Part shown: positions 38,201 through 53,200 of the stretch, one piece after another
Position numbering within the stretch: position 1 is the first letter of the stretch
How the letters are laid out: each line of letters starts with the position of its first letter
From: Trichoplax adhaerens
Lineage: Eukaryota; Placozoa; Uniplacotomia; Trichoplacea; Trichoplacidae
Assembly (NCBI RefSeq): GCF_000150275.1
Contig: NW_002060949.1
Location: forward strand, 1,609,836-1,673,835
Reading direction: 5' to 3'
DNA: 64,000 nt
Translations under genes and position numbers: made by a program
Notes under the pieces: generated by a model
Told to the model about the DNA's origin: nothing
Seen by the model: only the letters and a program-made list of their open reading frames with translations
The model's database searches: none

Positions 38201-41200
38201 TATTTGTTTCCTGGAGTCATCTAACCAACTGATATTAATGTATCTGCATGGAACAGGCAGACCACTATTATCATCTTGACTATCTTCATGATCGTCAGTA
38301 GTTGCTTTAGTGCAACTTAGTGTGACCCTTTTCACTTTCTGTAATGTAACTGCTTCGACAAAACAGCTTAAGCCTTTACGACCATCATTATCTATAATTT
38401 GATCATATAGTGGGTTCCAAATGATTCTTTTACCAGAGTCACCTTGCTCTCCATGAATGATCAAGTACCAATTTTGATTAAGGTTGAATCGATCATCTAG
38501 TTCCATTAATGTTATATCGTATTTAATAACTGATAGAGATGATTTGTCTTCATTAACAACAGCTAATTCACAAGCGACATCTGCATTTTCTTTATATTTA
38601 GATAGCCATCCTTCATGGGAGAATGAATATAGTTGTGATGTCGATAAGTTTGTTAATTCTATGCTGTGTAAATGCCAGCTATCTTCTTCCTTTAAGCCAT
38701 CGTGTGATATACGAATTTTATACAACTGACCAATAAAACTTAAATTAGTTTGGAATTCCACGTCCTCTCCAGGCAAATATACTCCAATTAAAGGTATTAA
38801 ATCTGAGCAACCTTCAGTTCCATAACACTTTAGGTAAACGTTAGCGGTTGTACCTGCATTTTCTATATCACTGGTCTTAATTAAAATATTCCAAGTACCT
38901 TCTGGGCGCAGTTCTACCATTGAAGAATCATGACTATAATCTACATCTTTATCGGTAGTCGAACTAGGCTTGAAAAGGATATCCTTATTATCGAATTTGA
39001 TTACGGCTTTATCTATAGCCAAGACTACATTATGATCGCTTGATAAATGTGTCACGAACATCTTTGTTAGATTACCTAAATCAACAGCTTGCAATCTAAA
39101 CTGTACAACGCTGTTGGAATCAATGGTAGGATTGGATATAATTCGCTCTCCCAGATCACCATTACTACCGAATAATTGGATATTAAACCGGTGATCTGAT
39201 TCTAAAGCAGATTCTTGATCTTTCAGAAAGACTGTAACTTCATAAATTTCAACTATTGAAAAGAAAGCAAATAATATTTCAATTACAAATGTATAGAATA
39301 AGTTAGCATACTTACTAAACTATGATATTCAATAATATAGTAATAGAGTAATGTAGAATTTCGTATCATTATCTAAAAAATTAAAATTTAACTTCTTACC
39401 GTTTAAGTGAGATCCGTTGCTAGGATCAATAGCAGGTAATTCTTGGTATAGATATTCAGCTTGGAGATCTTGGTATTGTGATAGATGGTCAACGGCAAAT
39501 TGATACTTTCTGCCGGTACTAACATGAAGCAAATCCAACGCTTGGACTTGCAAAGGTAGACTACCAATATCATCACTAGTTTGCAGTCGAACTTTGTAGA
39601 TATTTCTTATATCCTTTACCTTTATCTATACATTTAATGGGAGATATTTTATGAATGGGTAATCAAGTACGTAAGTAAATGTTTACGTTTACACGATAAT
39701 GATGCTTAAATTAGCAGACACTTACCGGTATTTCTTTCGCTACGTTATTTACGATTTGTAAATCTTGTAGTTTTCCAATTTCCGCTAAGGTCGATTGGCC
39801 ATCAGTTCCATAGCAATTAAGCCATAAAATACAATTTGAATTCGATATCTTCAATGCGCAAAGATTTAACAACCATTGATCTAAACAATCAATTAGGAGT
39901 TCTTTTTAGAAATGATGATTGCAAAAGTAAAATCAAATAGTAAATTTATTACGGTATACTACAACTACGGAAACATAGAATTATAAATTTATCCTTTGCT
40001 ATTTACCATCTGGATGGAAATCCTTTTCATAAACAGAATTATGACTGCTATCTGTGGATCTATGTATTTTTAAATCGATGAATAAAATAACATAGTTTAT
40101 TTATATCGCAGATATGATCTACAAGGTAGTACTCAATTAATTATGGCTAATGCATTACGCCTTAGACAAATATTTAATCAAGAGATATATGCTTTATTGC
40201 ATGATAAATTTATATTGAAATCTCACTTACATTTTGTAAAGAAAAGTTTTTTCCTCGTAAGGATTTCTACTATCTCGCAATACAAGTTTTTCGATAGGCC
40301 AAGACCATTCTTTAATAAGATAGTTAAACAAAGATAATATTTGAAATTTTAAGTTCATTCTGATAAGCCTGTATTGATAAGTTTGATATATTCTTAATTT
40401 CACATACCAGTACTTTCATTGCTGCTAGTGAGAGACAGGTGGGCCTTATCTAATAACCCTAGAGCGACTGCTTCAATAGTAAATTCGGTAACATTATCGC
40501 CAATCGTTTTTGGTGAATTCGATAAAGATCTAATTAGTTCCCTTTCTCCACTATCACTGTTATCTCCATAAACAGTTATAACACAACTTGAAAGATGTTC
40601 AATAGCGAACCCTTCACGGAAATGTGCTTGTATAAAATATGTTGTGTCTATCATTCATTTAAAAAGAAAATACTTTAGGAAAAACATTTACACAGTGACG
40701 ACGTTCTGAAATCGTAACAACAGTAACCCGAATGAATTTTAAAGCCGTATTGCTACATAGCGTATTAATACAAGAAAAATATGTTTACGCGTAGGTGTAT
40801 TTTGCGATCATGCAATTAAAGATCTTAACATATTTCAGGAAATATTATATAATAAAATAAATTTAATTAGGAAGGTTAATACGATAAACTCACTTATGGA
40901 TTCAACAAGTGATAGTGCTCAATAGTTATAAGTAAACGATGTGCTTATAATTTAGTTTCGATAAGGTAGATAAAGTAAACTATAAACTTTTTAAAATGAT
41001 CCTAGAGTTACAGAACTTTATTTAGGAATGCACTTATTTGGTTAGCGCATAATTTACAATAATGAGAACTCTATTTTATATTATATTAATTAGCAAAATG
41101 CATATTGATAATTTAACTTTGTTCTAGTCGACTTATACAGTGCATTAGAAATTTAATTGCCTTTATTAATTGATTAAAACTTATTGTTTTATATTGATAT

Positions 41201-44200
41201 GCAATACTAATAATTAAATAGTCTCTGATTCTTTTTGTAATGCTTAGCCTCATCCAAAGAAACTTACTTGTGTATAAGTCATCTTCGTGAGAAACTGGTA
41301 ATTCACGAATAATTTCGCCATTGTCTTCATACTTTGATATCCATCGATTTGACTTAAATTCAAACTCTTCCTCCGTACATACGTTGAACAATTTAATATA
41401 ATCAAGATGCCACCCATCATTCTTATTTTGGCCGTCGTGGCTAACCCGTACTTTATAAGGTCTCCCAATACTTCCAAGATAGTTCTAAAATACCGATGTA
41501 TAATTGTATCATGTATACAGGACTATAGGTCAGTAATTTGAAGTTATTAGAGGTTAAACAAAATAATTTTTGAAAGCTTATAGCCATAATTTTAAAATGT
41601 AATAATTTGATCAGTCCTGGGAAATACCTTATATTGCGTTAGCTTTCCAGCTGAAAATGCATTATTTTTAAAATTATTTAAAGATATTTTGTCCGTTACA
41701 CATTCTGATCCATAACAAATGAGCTCGATATTAGCTTGCGTTCCTGCATTCCTTATTTCACTTGTTCTAATCTTAATCAGCCAGTCGCCTACAAAAATAA
41801 GATTAAGTATTGTTTCAAACTTAATTTTGTTATTCGTACTGTGTCGTATTTATGTTTCAATTGTTATAAAAGGTATAAACTACTATACTAACCTTCCGGA
41901 TAATATTTTTTACTGGAGGAATGAGGGTCTAGATTACTGCAATTATCAAGGAGGAAAAAACATAAAATATTAGCATTTTTTATTGCACGATTACATGCTG
42001 ATATAATGTAAATGTAAAATAATGGAAGATCAATCCAATATACGTACATTTTGCTCTTCAATACAACTGTTCTATTATTTGTATCACCAAATTTTACTAC
42101 TACTTTGTCGATGAACCAAGCCGGAGCTAGATCATGATTATAGTAAGAACGTGTGTAATTATAATAACTTTACGATATCTTTAACTAATCCGCTTGTTAA
42201 TTAATTCATTAATAAATTAACCAAATTTGAATAAATTTGCAGTTAAAAATTAATCAGAAATATTTTTGTAATATATTGCATTTTACTGCAAAAATCTATT
42301 AAAGTATTTAATATTTTACCATTTAACGACTCGCCATATTCCAGTTTTAACATTTTTAATTGACTTAAGTCGACCGCATGAATAGTAAATTCGTTCGCAT
42401 AATTAGATTTTAACTGTGTCCATGGCTCTGCTAACTTTGCCAATACCCTAGGTCCGCTATCTCCTCTTTCTCCATACAATGTTACATATAATCGTGTTTC
42501 GGAAAACGATGTCGGTACTTCATTTGTATGTAATTCAATTACATAAGGTAAAACTATTAACAGTATAAATAAATAACAAAAAAAGTCAAAAGCCTATATA
42601 CGTTACGTTTTATACCGATGGAAGCAGAAATCGTATTTATATTAAGAGGTGCACATAAAATTAAGTTAAGCAACCGAAAATTTTAAAATAGTTCTTGAAT
42701 TTATGAAGATATTTTAGTAAGCGAGAATCTTAATTTGCTACACAATGCAGTTATACAGCAAAAAGCTATAGTTTATTTTGTACCGGGCAATAAGTTTGAT
42801 TGAATCTCTGCTGTTGCTAATTCAATCCATGTTTCACCAGTGCCTTGATAGTGAGATAGCCAGCTCTCAGCCTTGATAACATATTCTTCTTCTGTACATA
42901 AATTGGTTAATGTTAGCGCCTGAAGATACCAACTGCATTCACTTGATAACTCTGCTTGGCCAATTCGAATTTTATATATATCCTCCAGATAGCCTAATGG
43001 GATCTGTATTGATATAGAATTCTAATCAGAATACTTCACATTAACTATATTATAGCTTAACAAAGCTTAGAAAAAAATTAGGAAAGCCTTTTTCAGTAAG
43101 AAAATATCGGACTGCGATCAATGATCTGCACTGCTTAGAAGATTTATCAACATTACTTCTATTTATTGTTAAGTTAATGATTTTTTCTGTGTCGGCTTAT
43201 GAGCCCTAGTAGTATAATATGCATTTTACAGGATAATCATAGTACAGTATAAGGTAAATTTATCGACGTCTACTCAGAGTGTTTATAATTATCACAGATT
43301 ACGTAGGACTAATATGACGAATAATAGAGCTATTTTGTACTTTATTTCATGCTTTCTAACCTTAAATTTGACTTCTTTATTGGGATGGAATAGTGAACTG
43401 GCTCCATGTCCTAAAGGAATTATGCCTGAATTCGAATTAGAACCGTAAGCTATAACTGCAACTTGCGTATTTGAGTAAGAGGATGAAAAATCTCCAGTCT
43501 TTATGGACAGTAACCATTCCCCTGCAGTAAAAAATTTTTTCTTAGTAGTAGTTATGAGACGAACCTATTCTTACGTAATAAAGTGAAGTTTCAAGAAACT
43601 GTAATTCGTGTTGTATTTTTGAGAAGACACTTTATCACACAATTACATTCTAAATTACGTATAATTTTAGAGCGGCGTACAAACCACTTCCAATTACTAG
43701 AGAAGTATACTATTGTGGATTGATTATAATTATCATTGCTATATTTTAAATACAACGAATTAAAAGTGGGGTGTCTTCTTACTGTTTGGATATAGGTACG
43801 CCTCCGGACCAGTAGTATAGGAAGACCTAAAATAATTGAAGTTAATGAAGGTATAGGATTAATATATATGTATCAACGAACGATTGTGATTATGAAGTAT
43901 TCTTCAATTTTTAAACTTGGATACTTTTATACGCATACTTTTTATATCCAAAAGTGACTTCTTCCAATTGGTCATTTATCTTCGTTAAGGTTGTAACTAC
44001 AACCTTTCTAAAGTGAGATTTTATATCCTCTGAATGATTACAAATGAAATTTTTGTGTTTAGTTAAATTGCCGTAATTGCAATATATTTGCACAGTTTAT
44101 ATATAATACAAGAAAATATTTCTAAAAGATAAAAGACTCGATGGCTTTTTATATTTTAATGCTCAAGTTCGAACAGAAAAAATTACCTTTATCAGAATTT

Positions 44201-47200
44201 TTTATGCCCATTTGCAACTTGTCTAATTGACCTAAAGATGTAGCTTCAATAGTAAATGTGTCAACCTGGTTTCTTCTAAACTTAGCTTCGTGTTCAGAAA
44301 GTAGTAACAAACGATGACCACAATCTCCATGTTGCCCATAGAGATTAATCCATACTTGTTTTTTACCGATCAGTCCCTTATCGGTATAGACGGTAATTCT
44401 ATAGATAACATCTTTAATTAAATAAACAAATATTAGTAAAAAATAGATGCAATATGGATAGATTCACTAAGAGTAATTTGGAAGGTTGATATTCGGATCT
44501 TTATTATTATTACTTGGAAGTTTAAACTGATCATCTATCTGCACTGATAGTTCACGACAAGTATCACTATCATCGGCATATCGTGACAGCCATCGATCGA
44601 AATGAAAATTGTAAGTTTCTTGAGTAAAAAGATTAATCATTTGAACAAATTCCAGATGCCAGCTTTGTTCTTCGAGGACTCCATCATGCCCAATTCTTAT
44701 TTTATACAATTCTCCAATGTCTTCAAGATGAACCTAACAAGATAATGCGAATTATAATTTTTACAGAAAAGTCCCAATAAATAATAAATTACACGGAATG
44801 GATGTATCTTAAATACCCTTTTAATCTACGTTAAGACAATTTATTATTCAAAACCTATTACCTTGAATGACGATAACTGATTAGGAGTGAAATGATCTTG
44901 GTCGTTATCAAAATCTACTTGAGATTTGCCGTTTAAACCGTATGCAACCAAATAGACGTTAGCGTAGCTTCCAGCCGATGGCATATCGCTTGTTTTAACT
45001 TTGATTTCCCAATCACCCTCTAATATGTTAAAAAAATCGATTAATAAGGATAGAGCCATATAAGCAACAGCTATCTAAGTAACGATTTTATGTTGCATGT
45101 AAATGCAGTTAATTATTCCAAACTTACCTTTGACAGGTTCAGGAGGGGTTTCTTCTATCGGTTCATCTGGTGTTAAATCATCTCTTGCCCCGTTTTGATC
45201 AGTAATTTCTTTGATTGCATCTTTGCTTGGTTCTGTGAAAGAATTAAAAAAGATGATTTACAATTCAGCGACAATGTACGTTTTAAATTGAATGATAGCC
45301 ACTGCTATGTTGCAATAAACTAATGGGTTCCATTTACGAAAATTAAAGTCAAAAAAATATTTAGATATCACTAGATAAACGAAATTTAAATCATTTAATA
45401 CCTTGAACATACAATTCTCTTTCAATTTTTCCATCATCTTGTCCTTCATCTAACCATCTATGAATCGTAAGTTGTACGATATAAGTATTCATTAACAACA
45501 GGCTTCTATAACTTAGTTACAAATGTTGTCAAATTGTTTATTACCGAAGTATTTTACTTTCTATAAATTTAACGAAAGATACAGTAATTTACAATAAATC
45601 ATAAAGTGGCATTCTTTTTGTAGACGGTAATTTTGTCTTGAGGACTAAGCTATTTCTTTAAAATTAAGCCTAGCGCATGATAATTATTCAGATAATAATA
45701 TTCTCTCAATAGTTACTGTACAACACTATCCTTTATCACAGTTGCAGTATTCCATATCGCGTTCGCATAAATCCCTATATACAGAACTGTCGTTTACATT
45801 GAGATCCTTTCTACTATAAATTTTTCTTTTTTATCTTTAAACTATTCTCTCATTGTGAACGTAGTCATTTAGCAAATAGAAATCTAAGCACATCTAACAG
45901 ATAATACTATATATATAAGACTAACCGATGACAAGGAAACTCATAATTCTTCGCATTTTTATCATCTCCTTCCGTTATTAGGACTTTAGCTAAAAACCAG
46001 CCAGCTCCTAAAATCGTATTGAAGTAAAAAGATGCATTTGGCGGAAATAATTTCTTATACATTCCGATAACTATAAGTGAATAGTAGTAACCTTAATCCT
46101 ATAGTTTAAATGATTTACCTGCACCATGTTCTGTATGACCAATTTTTATCGAAGTTAAGTCATTAAGTGATACAGCTTCGATAATAAATACATCTGTTTG
46201 GCCTTGTTCGAATTTATTAGCATGATTGTGAGAGTAAAATAATTCACGTCGACCTGAATCTCCACGCTGACCAATAATAGTCAAATAGACACGGGTATCA
46301 GTACCGCCACATATGACATCTCCGGTCGAGACATAAACGTGATAGCGTATAACTACGATGCAGAATAGAAGAATTTCAAAATAGTTAAAAAAAAATACGA
46401 ATACAAGAACAATTTACCTACTTTTAAATAGCAATACAATTACAACTATTCTTATTTTTGTGCGCACGGCCGACACGATCTTTGGTAGCCGTATAGCAAG
46501 CATAATACCGAAATAGATCTATTGCATTAATCTTTTTTACCTGGCAGTGGAATTTCATTAGGTCGAAGAGCTGGAAGTTCTCGTGTAATATCTCCATCAT
46601 CCTTATCCCGAGACAGCCAGCGGTTAAACTTAAACATAAGGGTTTCATGCGTAGTGATATGTCTCATCTTTAATCGATCAACATGCCAACTTGTATGCTT
46701 GCCTTGATTGTTATGACTGAGTCGGACTTTGTAAATTCGGCCAATTGGACCGAGGGATACCTATAATTCAATATAAGTATAATAAATTAGAAAACCTGTG
46801 ATTCGATGCTCAAATTGTTCACGGATAAATTTAAAATGAAATCTATTTTAATGATACTTTTAAACGAAGAACTTGAGTCTTCATTTGAATATGTGAAGTA
46901 TTCCATAAAGCTTCGATTATATTAATCATAGCGTTCCTCTAAATCTCAACAATACTAAATTTTGCATATATAGCCTAGTTTTGATGATCAGGACAGAGGT
47001 CGGTTTATATGATATCGGAGATTAGGGGATTTGATCAAAATTTTAATTGGTAATGAGACTGCAGTTTATCAATAGCGAGCATATTATTCTATTAGAGATG
47101 AGATACAGTAGATATTGTCGAAAGTCCAAATTAGTCATGAATCTGTAACATCTATTAACATTGAAACTCGAAACTTTAAGAAAAAAATGAAAGATACTGT

Positions 47201-50200
47201 TAAGATGTAAGGATGGAGAAGAATTATATCTGATTACCTTGCTTTTTATTTTTTCGTAGAGAATAAGCTACTACATAGTCCTTACAAATACGTTAGCAAG
47301 TAATTATAATATTTATAATTACCTGAAATTGATGAATATCCCCAGGTTGAAAGTGCTCTCCAGATTGATCAAGAGTAATATCAGTTGAAATACCCTCATC
47401 ACCATAAACTACCAATGTAACTTGGGTGTCAGTTCCGGCATCCTCTTTATCACTTGTAGCTATAGTTATTTGCCAATCATCATTTTCTAATCCTAGTAGG
47501 AGGAAACGGATTAATTTTGGATTTCATCAAAGAAACTTATGAATCATGATACTAATACTATCATAAAACAATAGATTTAAGTTGGTAGAAAGGTACCCAG
47601 ATTTTGCTTTGATATAAATGTAGCTTAATTTACAAGTTCTCTTTATCGTATTAGAATATTATCTGCTGCGACGCGTATCTCAATCGTCCAACTTCAAATT
47701 TACTTTACTAAATTAATTTATTATACAAGATTTTGTGAATATTATTATTTCAAATTCACCTTGTGCTGGGTTTGATTGCTCTGGAGAATTGACGGCATCA
47801 GCCTGATCTACAGATTTATTGTCAGGGCTCTTTGCTATTTTTTCATTGCCTTCGGCATTCTGGTTTTCTTCTAATACAGATTTTGAATCTGAGTCAGGCG
47901 ATTGAGGTTCTGGAGTATAGTTTTTCTTTCCATTTTCTACGGGAATCAGTTGATCTGAAGACGAACGCATTTTAACCATCGGTGCTAAGTTACTATCTAA
48001 TATGTGTAAATAAGCATAACTTGTTCTTGAGCAATAAATGACATATACAACCTTCAAATGGCATAATATCCAAATTTTACAATTTAACAACACATGCCTT
48101 TATGCAAAATCAATTCTCGAATTGTAAGTCCATCATCTTGACCAGAATCTAGCCATCTGAATTAACGAAAGAAAATGGTCACGACTTTGCTAAGAATAGC
48201 ACAATGATTTACCAGTATAATCAAGCAAAAACATCTATAAGACTTGACTCAAACTTAAATTTTACTTATCAGCCACCGTAGTTTAGTGTGCCTGATTATT
48301 AATGAGATAATATAAGTATAATAATGTGGCATCTAAATTAGTCGTACCTTTGACATGGGAAACAGTACTCTAACTCTGGCTTACTCTTTTCATGAATAAC
48401 GACTTTATCAAGGTGCCAACCTTCACCTGTATTATATTCAACATCCATGAACAGAACTTACATAAATAATTACCGGTACAAACAGTTTAAAATAAAGTAT
48501 TACAAGTAAATACTTCAAACGATAAAATCAATTTCCTCTCTACTCTCTCTATCAATGCTGTTGTTGTACTAGATTGTACCTCTATTCAAATTATTATGGC
48601 CAATTTTAATTTTAATCAATTGCCCTAGCTGAACTGCGTCGATGCTGAATAAATCCATATTTGCACGATGAAATTTTTCTTCATTATTAGAAGAATAGTA
48701 TAATTCTCTTAGACCAGTATCGCCAAGCTTGCCAAAAATATTAATTAATATTTCATTATCGGTATCGGCACCCCAAATATCACTGGTATAGACTTTAACC
48801 ATGTAGGTTCGAACTATGTTCAACAAAAATTATTTAAAAAAGTATAGAAAATAAATAAGTATATTAATTATGCATCATGCGGACGAGTCGTTAAAAGTCT
48901 AATATTTAAAAGTTTCCTATTTACCTGGTAGAACCGATTGATTAGCACGAACTACTGGTAGCTCTCGGGTAATATCATGATCATCACGCGATCTGGATAA
49001 CCACCGCTTACAAATAAAAACAAGTTCTTCTTTAGTTTCTTTATGGCGCATTTTCACCTTATTTAAAAACCAGTCTGAAACGTCGGTCGAGTTATCGTGA
49101 CTAATTCGAATTTTATATATTTTACCGACAGGCCCAACATAAACCTATAAAAGCACCGTTAATTTAGTTCTTTTAAAGCGCCATGAATAGTGCTTAAATA
49201 TTATAATTTTCCTATACATGGGTATGCAAAAGAGTCAACATCACAATTGATGACAATTTAAGGGAACTGACTAAGACATGATTACCACTATTATAACGAA
49301 TGATAAATTTATCGCATGATATTGTTTTAGCAGTATTTAATAAATATGTAAACTATTGACACCTATTTCCAATGGCATGAATCGATTATGATGTGTAAGC
49401 TAATTTGACATAAACTTATTCCATGTTATAAATTCTTAGGTACTAACAGAAAATTTTTAATATTAACTATGCACTCTATAGCATTAGCTATAAACTAATT
49501 AATTTTTCAACTGAAAATCATACCTCAAATCTTTCAGTATTTCCTGGATGAAAAAATCCCATAGAAGGATCTAACAGCAATGGCTGTGACTGACCCTCAT
49601 GCCCGCAAACTTCTAATGTAACTTTAGCATTCGTACCAGCTATAGCATTATCCATTGTGGATACCCATACAGTCCAGTCAGGTTCTATCGGTAATATCCA
49701 AAGAAATCAACAAGATGGTACGTCGACTTTGCTAGTTAAATATTGAAAGTGATAACAAATTTTTGTTACCTTGCTGAGGGATAATCGCAGCCAGAGTAGG
49801 TTCATCGATTCCGTTCTGCTGTACTACTTCATTATTATTACCATTTATACCTATCGAATGCTTTTTTTCTACGTCGTTACGAAACTTAGAATCGCTACTC
49901 TCATTCTGCGGTTGCTCGTCATCAGATGAACTTTTTATACCAACTAATTGGTTGAAAATAAAGAAGTTTTTAACACAACAAGCACATTAAAGCAAATATT
50001 TGAACTGTAGTACGTTTGCTTGTTAACATACATTCAACTACTTTTGCTCTAAACTGGACGTTATCATCTCCAACATCAACTTGAGGTACAATTGTAGTCA
50101 TGTCTGGTTGAACGCTTAAGCACATTCCATTATATTTAACAGATTCAAGTACAAAGTATCCGTCAAAGCAATTTTTTCGAATTCGAAAATGGCATGGACG

Positions 50201-53200
50201 ATCACCTCTACCCTGAAAGTAAAACCGCAGATATTACACGATGTATATATATATATATATATTACATGGTCTATGTAAAAATATTTTCAAAACATTCGGG
50301 CATGATAGAATACAGCATCATTAGTATAGGATTGTAATTTGCATTAAAAAATTATGCTGAAACCTTTCCATCAACTGTTCTTCCTTGCATACGGATATAG
50401 TAATCAGGATTGGATGCACTCTGGAATGCTCGAATATGTTTATCGATCTTGATGACGTTGAATATCGCTTCTATAATCATAGTCAATTTATTACAGTATG
50501 AAAAATAACTTTATACAATTAATTGAATCGTTAATGAAAATGTAGCGAACTATAAAGAAAAGTAATAACTACCTTCCTCATTGCTAGGACAGCATAATAA
50601 ATTGCCATTTGAGTCAATAGACAAGAATTGATTAGCAGCACAGCTAGCAAGCATAACTTTTCCGCCATCTCGAAACTTTCCCTAAATAGAATGAGTAGAT
50701 AAAATATCAATATTTTAAAATTTGTTTACTTACGCTTATATCAATTTCTTAATTTAATGTTATTATGGTTGACGAAGACATAAAAAAACTAAGAACAATT
50801 AAATTTGTACTAAATGAATAATTACTTTTAAATAGATTGAAAAGCGTGCAGCAGCACTAGAAGCAGGTAACTTAGGATCCATGGCTTTTCCGTTATTCGA
50901 TATAATGACGTGGTGATCAGCAAGTTTTTTGGATTCCATCGAGGCTGTTAAATCGCCATTAATCCTTACCGAAAAGATGCAGTCAGAATTGCCTTTTCCC
51001 TAATTATTGTGAGATAATTTGATAGAAAATGGACGAATATAAAAAATATGAAATAAACAATGTTATATAATGCTACTTTTTTAAGAGTAATTACATAACT
51101 AGGAAATAAATAAATTTTATTTTCAATTTATAATTTGTCTGCTTCAATATATCGAAATCATTATGTTCTTGCTATAGTATTTTATTATATAAATGGTAGA
51201 TTTCGTATAAATTAAGGCTTTACATTTCCTGACAGGATTCCTTCTTTTTTAATAGCAATGAAAGTTTGACTGACGCAATTCTTGAATGCTACAGTATCGT
51301 CTTCAATTTTAATAATTTCAAAGGTATCTAAAATGGATAGAATATTGCAATTAATTTATGTATATATACTTAAATTATATGTGCGCTTCTTCACTTGGAA
51401 AGAATGTTTCTGTACGCTATTAAACAATTCCAGTATGTACCGGTATTAAATGGCATAAATGCTCCAATGAAATTATAACTCTAGAAGTCATAGATTACGA
51501 TTATACATAATTTTACAAAACTTACTGCTATTATCTTTATCATCACCATTTCCATCCAAGCCTTGATTATTTACAACACGTAGTGCCTTACGGCTAGCTT
51601 TAGAATACAGTATTACGTGATTGCCTTCTTTTAATTTACTCATTTCACAGTCCTAAATATCATTATAAATCATTTCATCGTCAAATTCATACTTTAGTTT
51701 GCTTAAAATATTTAAAATCAAGCATTTACATGACAAAACGAATAATCGTTGCTATCAAAAATGTATGACACGAAAGCTTATGATTACACCGTTAAGAATA
51801 AAAAGTTTAGTTTTAGAACGTAAGTAGACTATTCAACTCATACCATTGTGGCAGATAGTCTTGAACCTGTAAAAAATTTAAGCAAATTAATTTTTCTTCT
51901 AAGAATAAATTAATATGTATTATTTCTTTTAAAGTATTGTATTACCATTTGTTACGTCCGAATCTGGCAACAAGGTCCTTTCTGACTTATCGCTTGGATC
52001 TAACCATCTAGTAATGAAGTCGAAACATTTATTTAATTCCGGAATTAACTAACTGTTATCCTATACAACGTAACCACTACAGGTATTTATGAGATAAATC
52101 TTACTCTCTGCAATAGAATACAAGTTGATTAGCATCGCGATCACTGCCTGTTTTGAGGATAACTTTCTGCAGATACCATGCAGCATCTAAAAAAATGAAG
52201 ATTCCACCTTATAATGATTATACGAGTAAAGCAGGATTCTTTATCATATGCAACACTGGTTTAAAGCCCTACTTATTTAACAGTTGTTACATTTAGTTGT
52301 ATGATTACAACAATGAGTCAGTATTATATTTAAGATTTAGTTACACTACCTAGTAGGTATTGTCTACACAGATTATATTAATTATTATTATACAGTCAGT
52401 AATTACAAGGAGGAAGTAGAACGCCATTTCATGAGCATATAAAATAATCTAAGTAGCATCATGACTCTATAGGAGGAATATCTCCAATCAGACATTAATA
52501 GAGAAAGAAATATAACAAACCTTCTGCATCATGTCGATTTTCAACTCCAACAACCATATTTTGAATAGTTTTCAACGAGACAGCTTCAACGCAAAAAGAA
52601 CTTATTTTTCCGTGTTGGAAAGGTTTACGATCTTTACCCTTCAAGGAACGTAGATATCGCTTTCCTGTGTCTCCTCTTTCTCCATTAATAATGACATAAA
52701 CTTCAGAAGAAGTACCGGCACCACTAAATTCTCCAGTATAGACCGTAAGCCAATATTTTATAACTAAAATGTAATGAATACATTAACTTAGGACAAAGCC
52801 GTATGGAATATCGCCATGCTTAATCAACATTTATTACCAACGCTGTGTCAATCTATGCATTGAAAGTTATTCAAGACGTCTAATAAATTGAAAACTCTTT
52901 GATATTGGTTAAGACTAGATTATCTAACCGGTAATATTGTGAACGCTAGAAAGTAATATATACTGCACATAGTATCATTCTTATTTTAGTAATAATCTGC
53001 ATAAGCTGTCCTTACGAGGTATTATCTTCTGATTAGGTCTGAGAACAGGAAATTCCCTTTGAGTATTTCCATCTTCGTGATAACATGACAGCCAACGATT
53101 AGCAATGAACGATAAATCTTCGGAATCGTCTCTTTTTCTTAGCCTTACCTACATATTCAGGAATATAAGTAGCTTTTATTAGTTATAATAGTGATTGATA

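Noticed and set aside
36127-38729. Plus- and minus-strand frames inside the 3.7 kb PLAT exon
   Set aside because: They are alternative-frame shadows of the real PLAT coding sequence.
50245-50265. AT dinucleotide microsatellites here and at 9.70 and 62.98 kb
   Set aside because: Ordinary simple repeats in AT-rich DNA, in introns or intergenic spaces.
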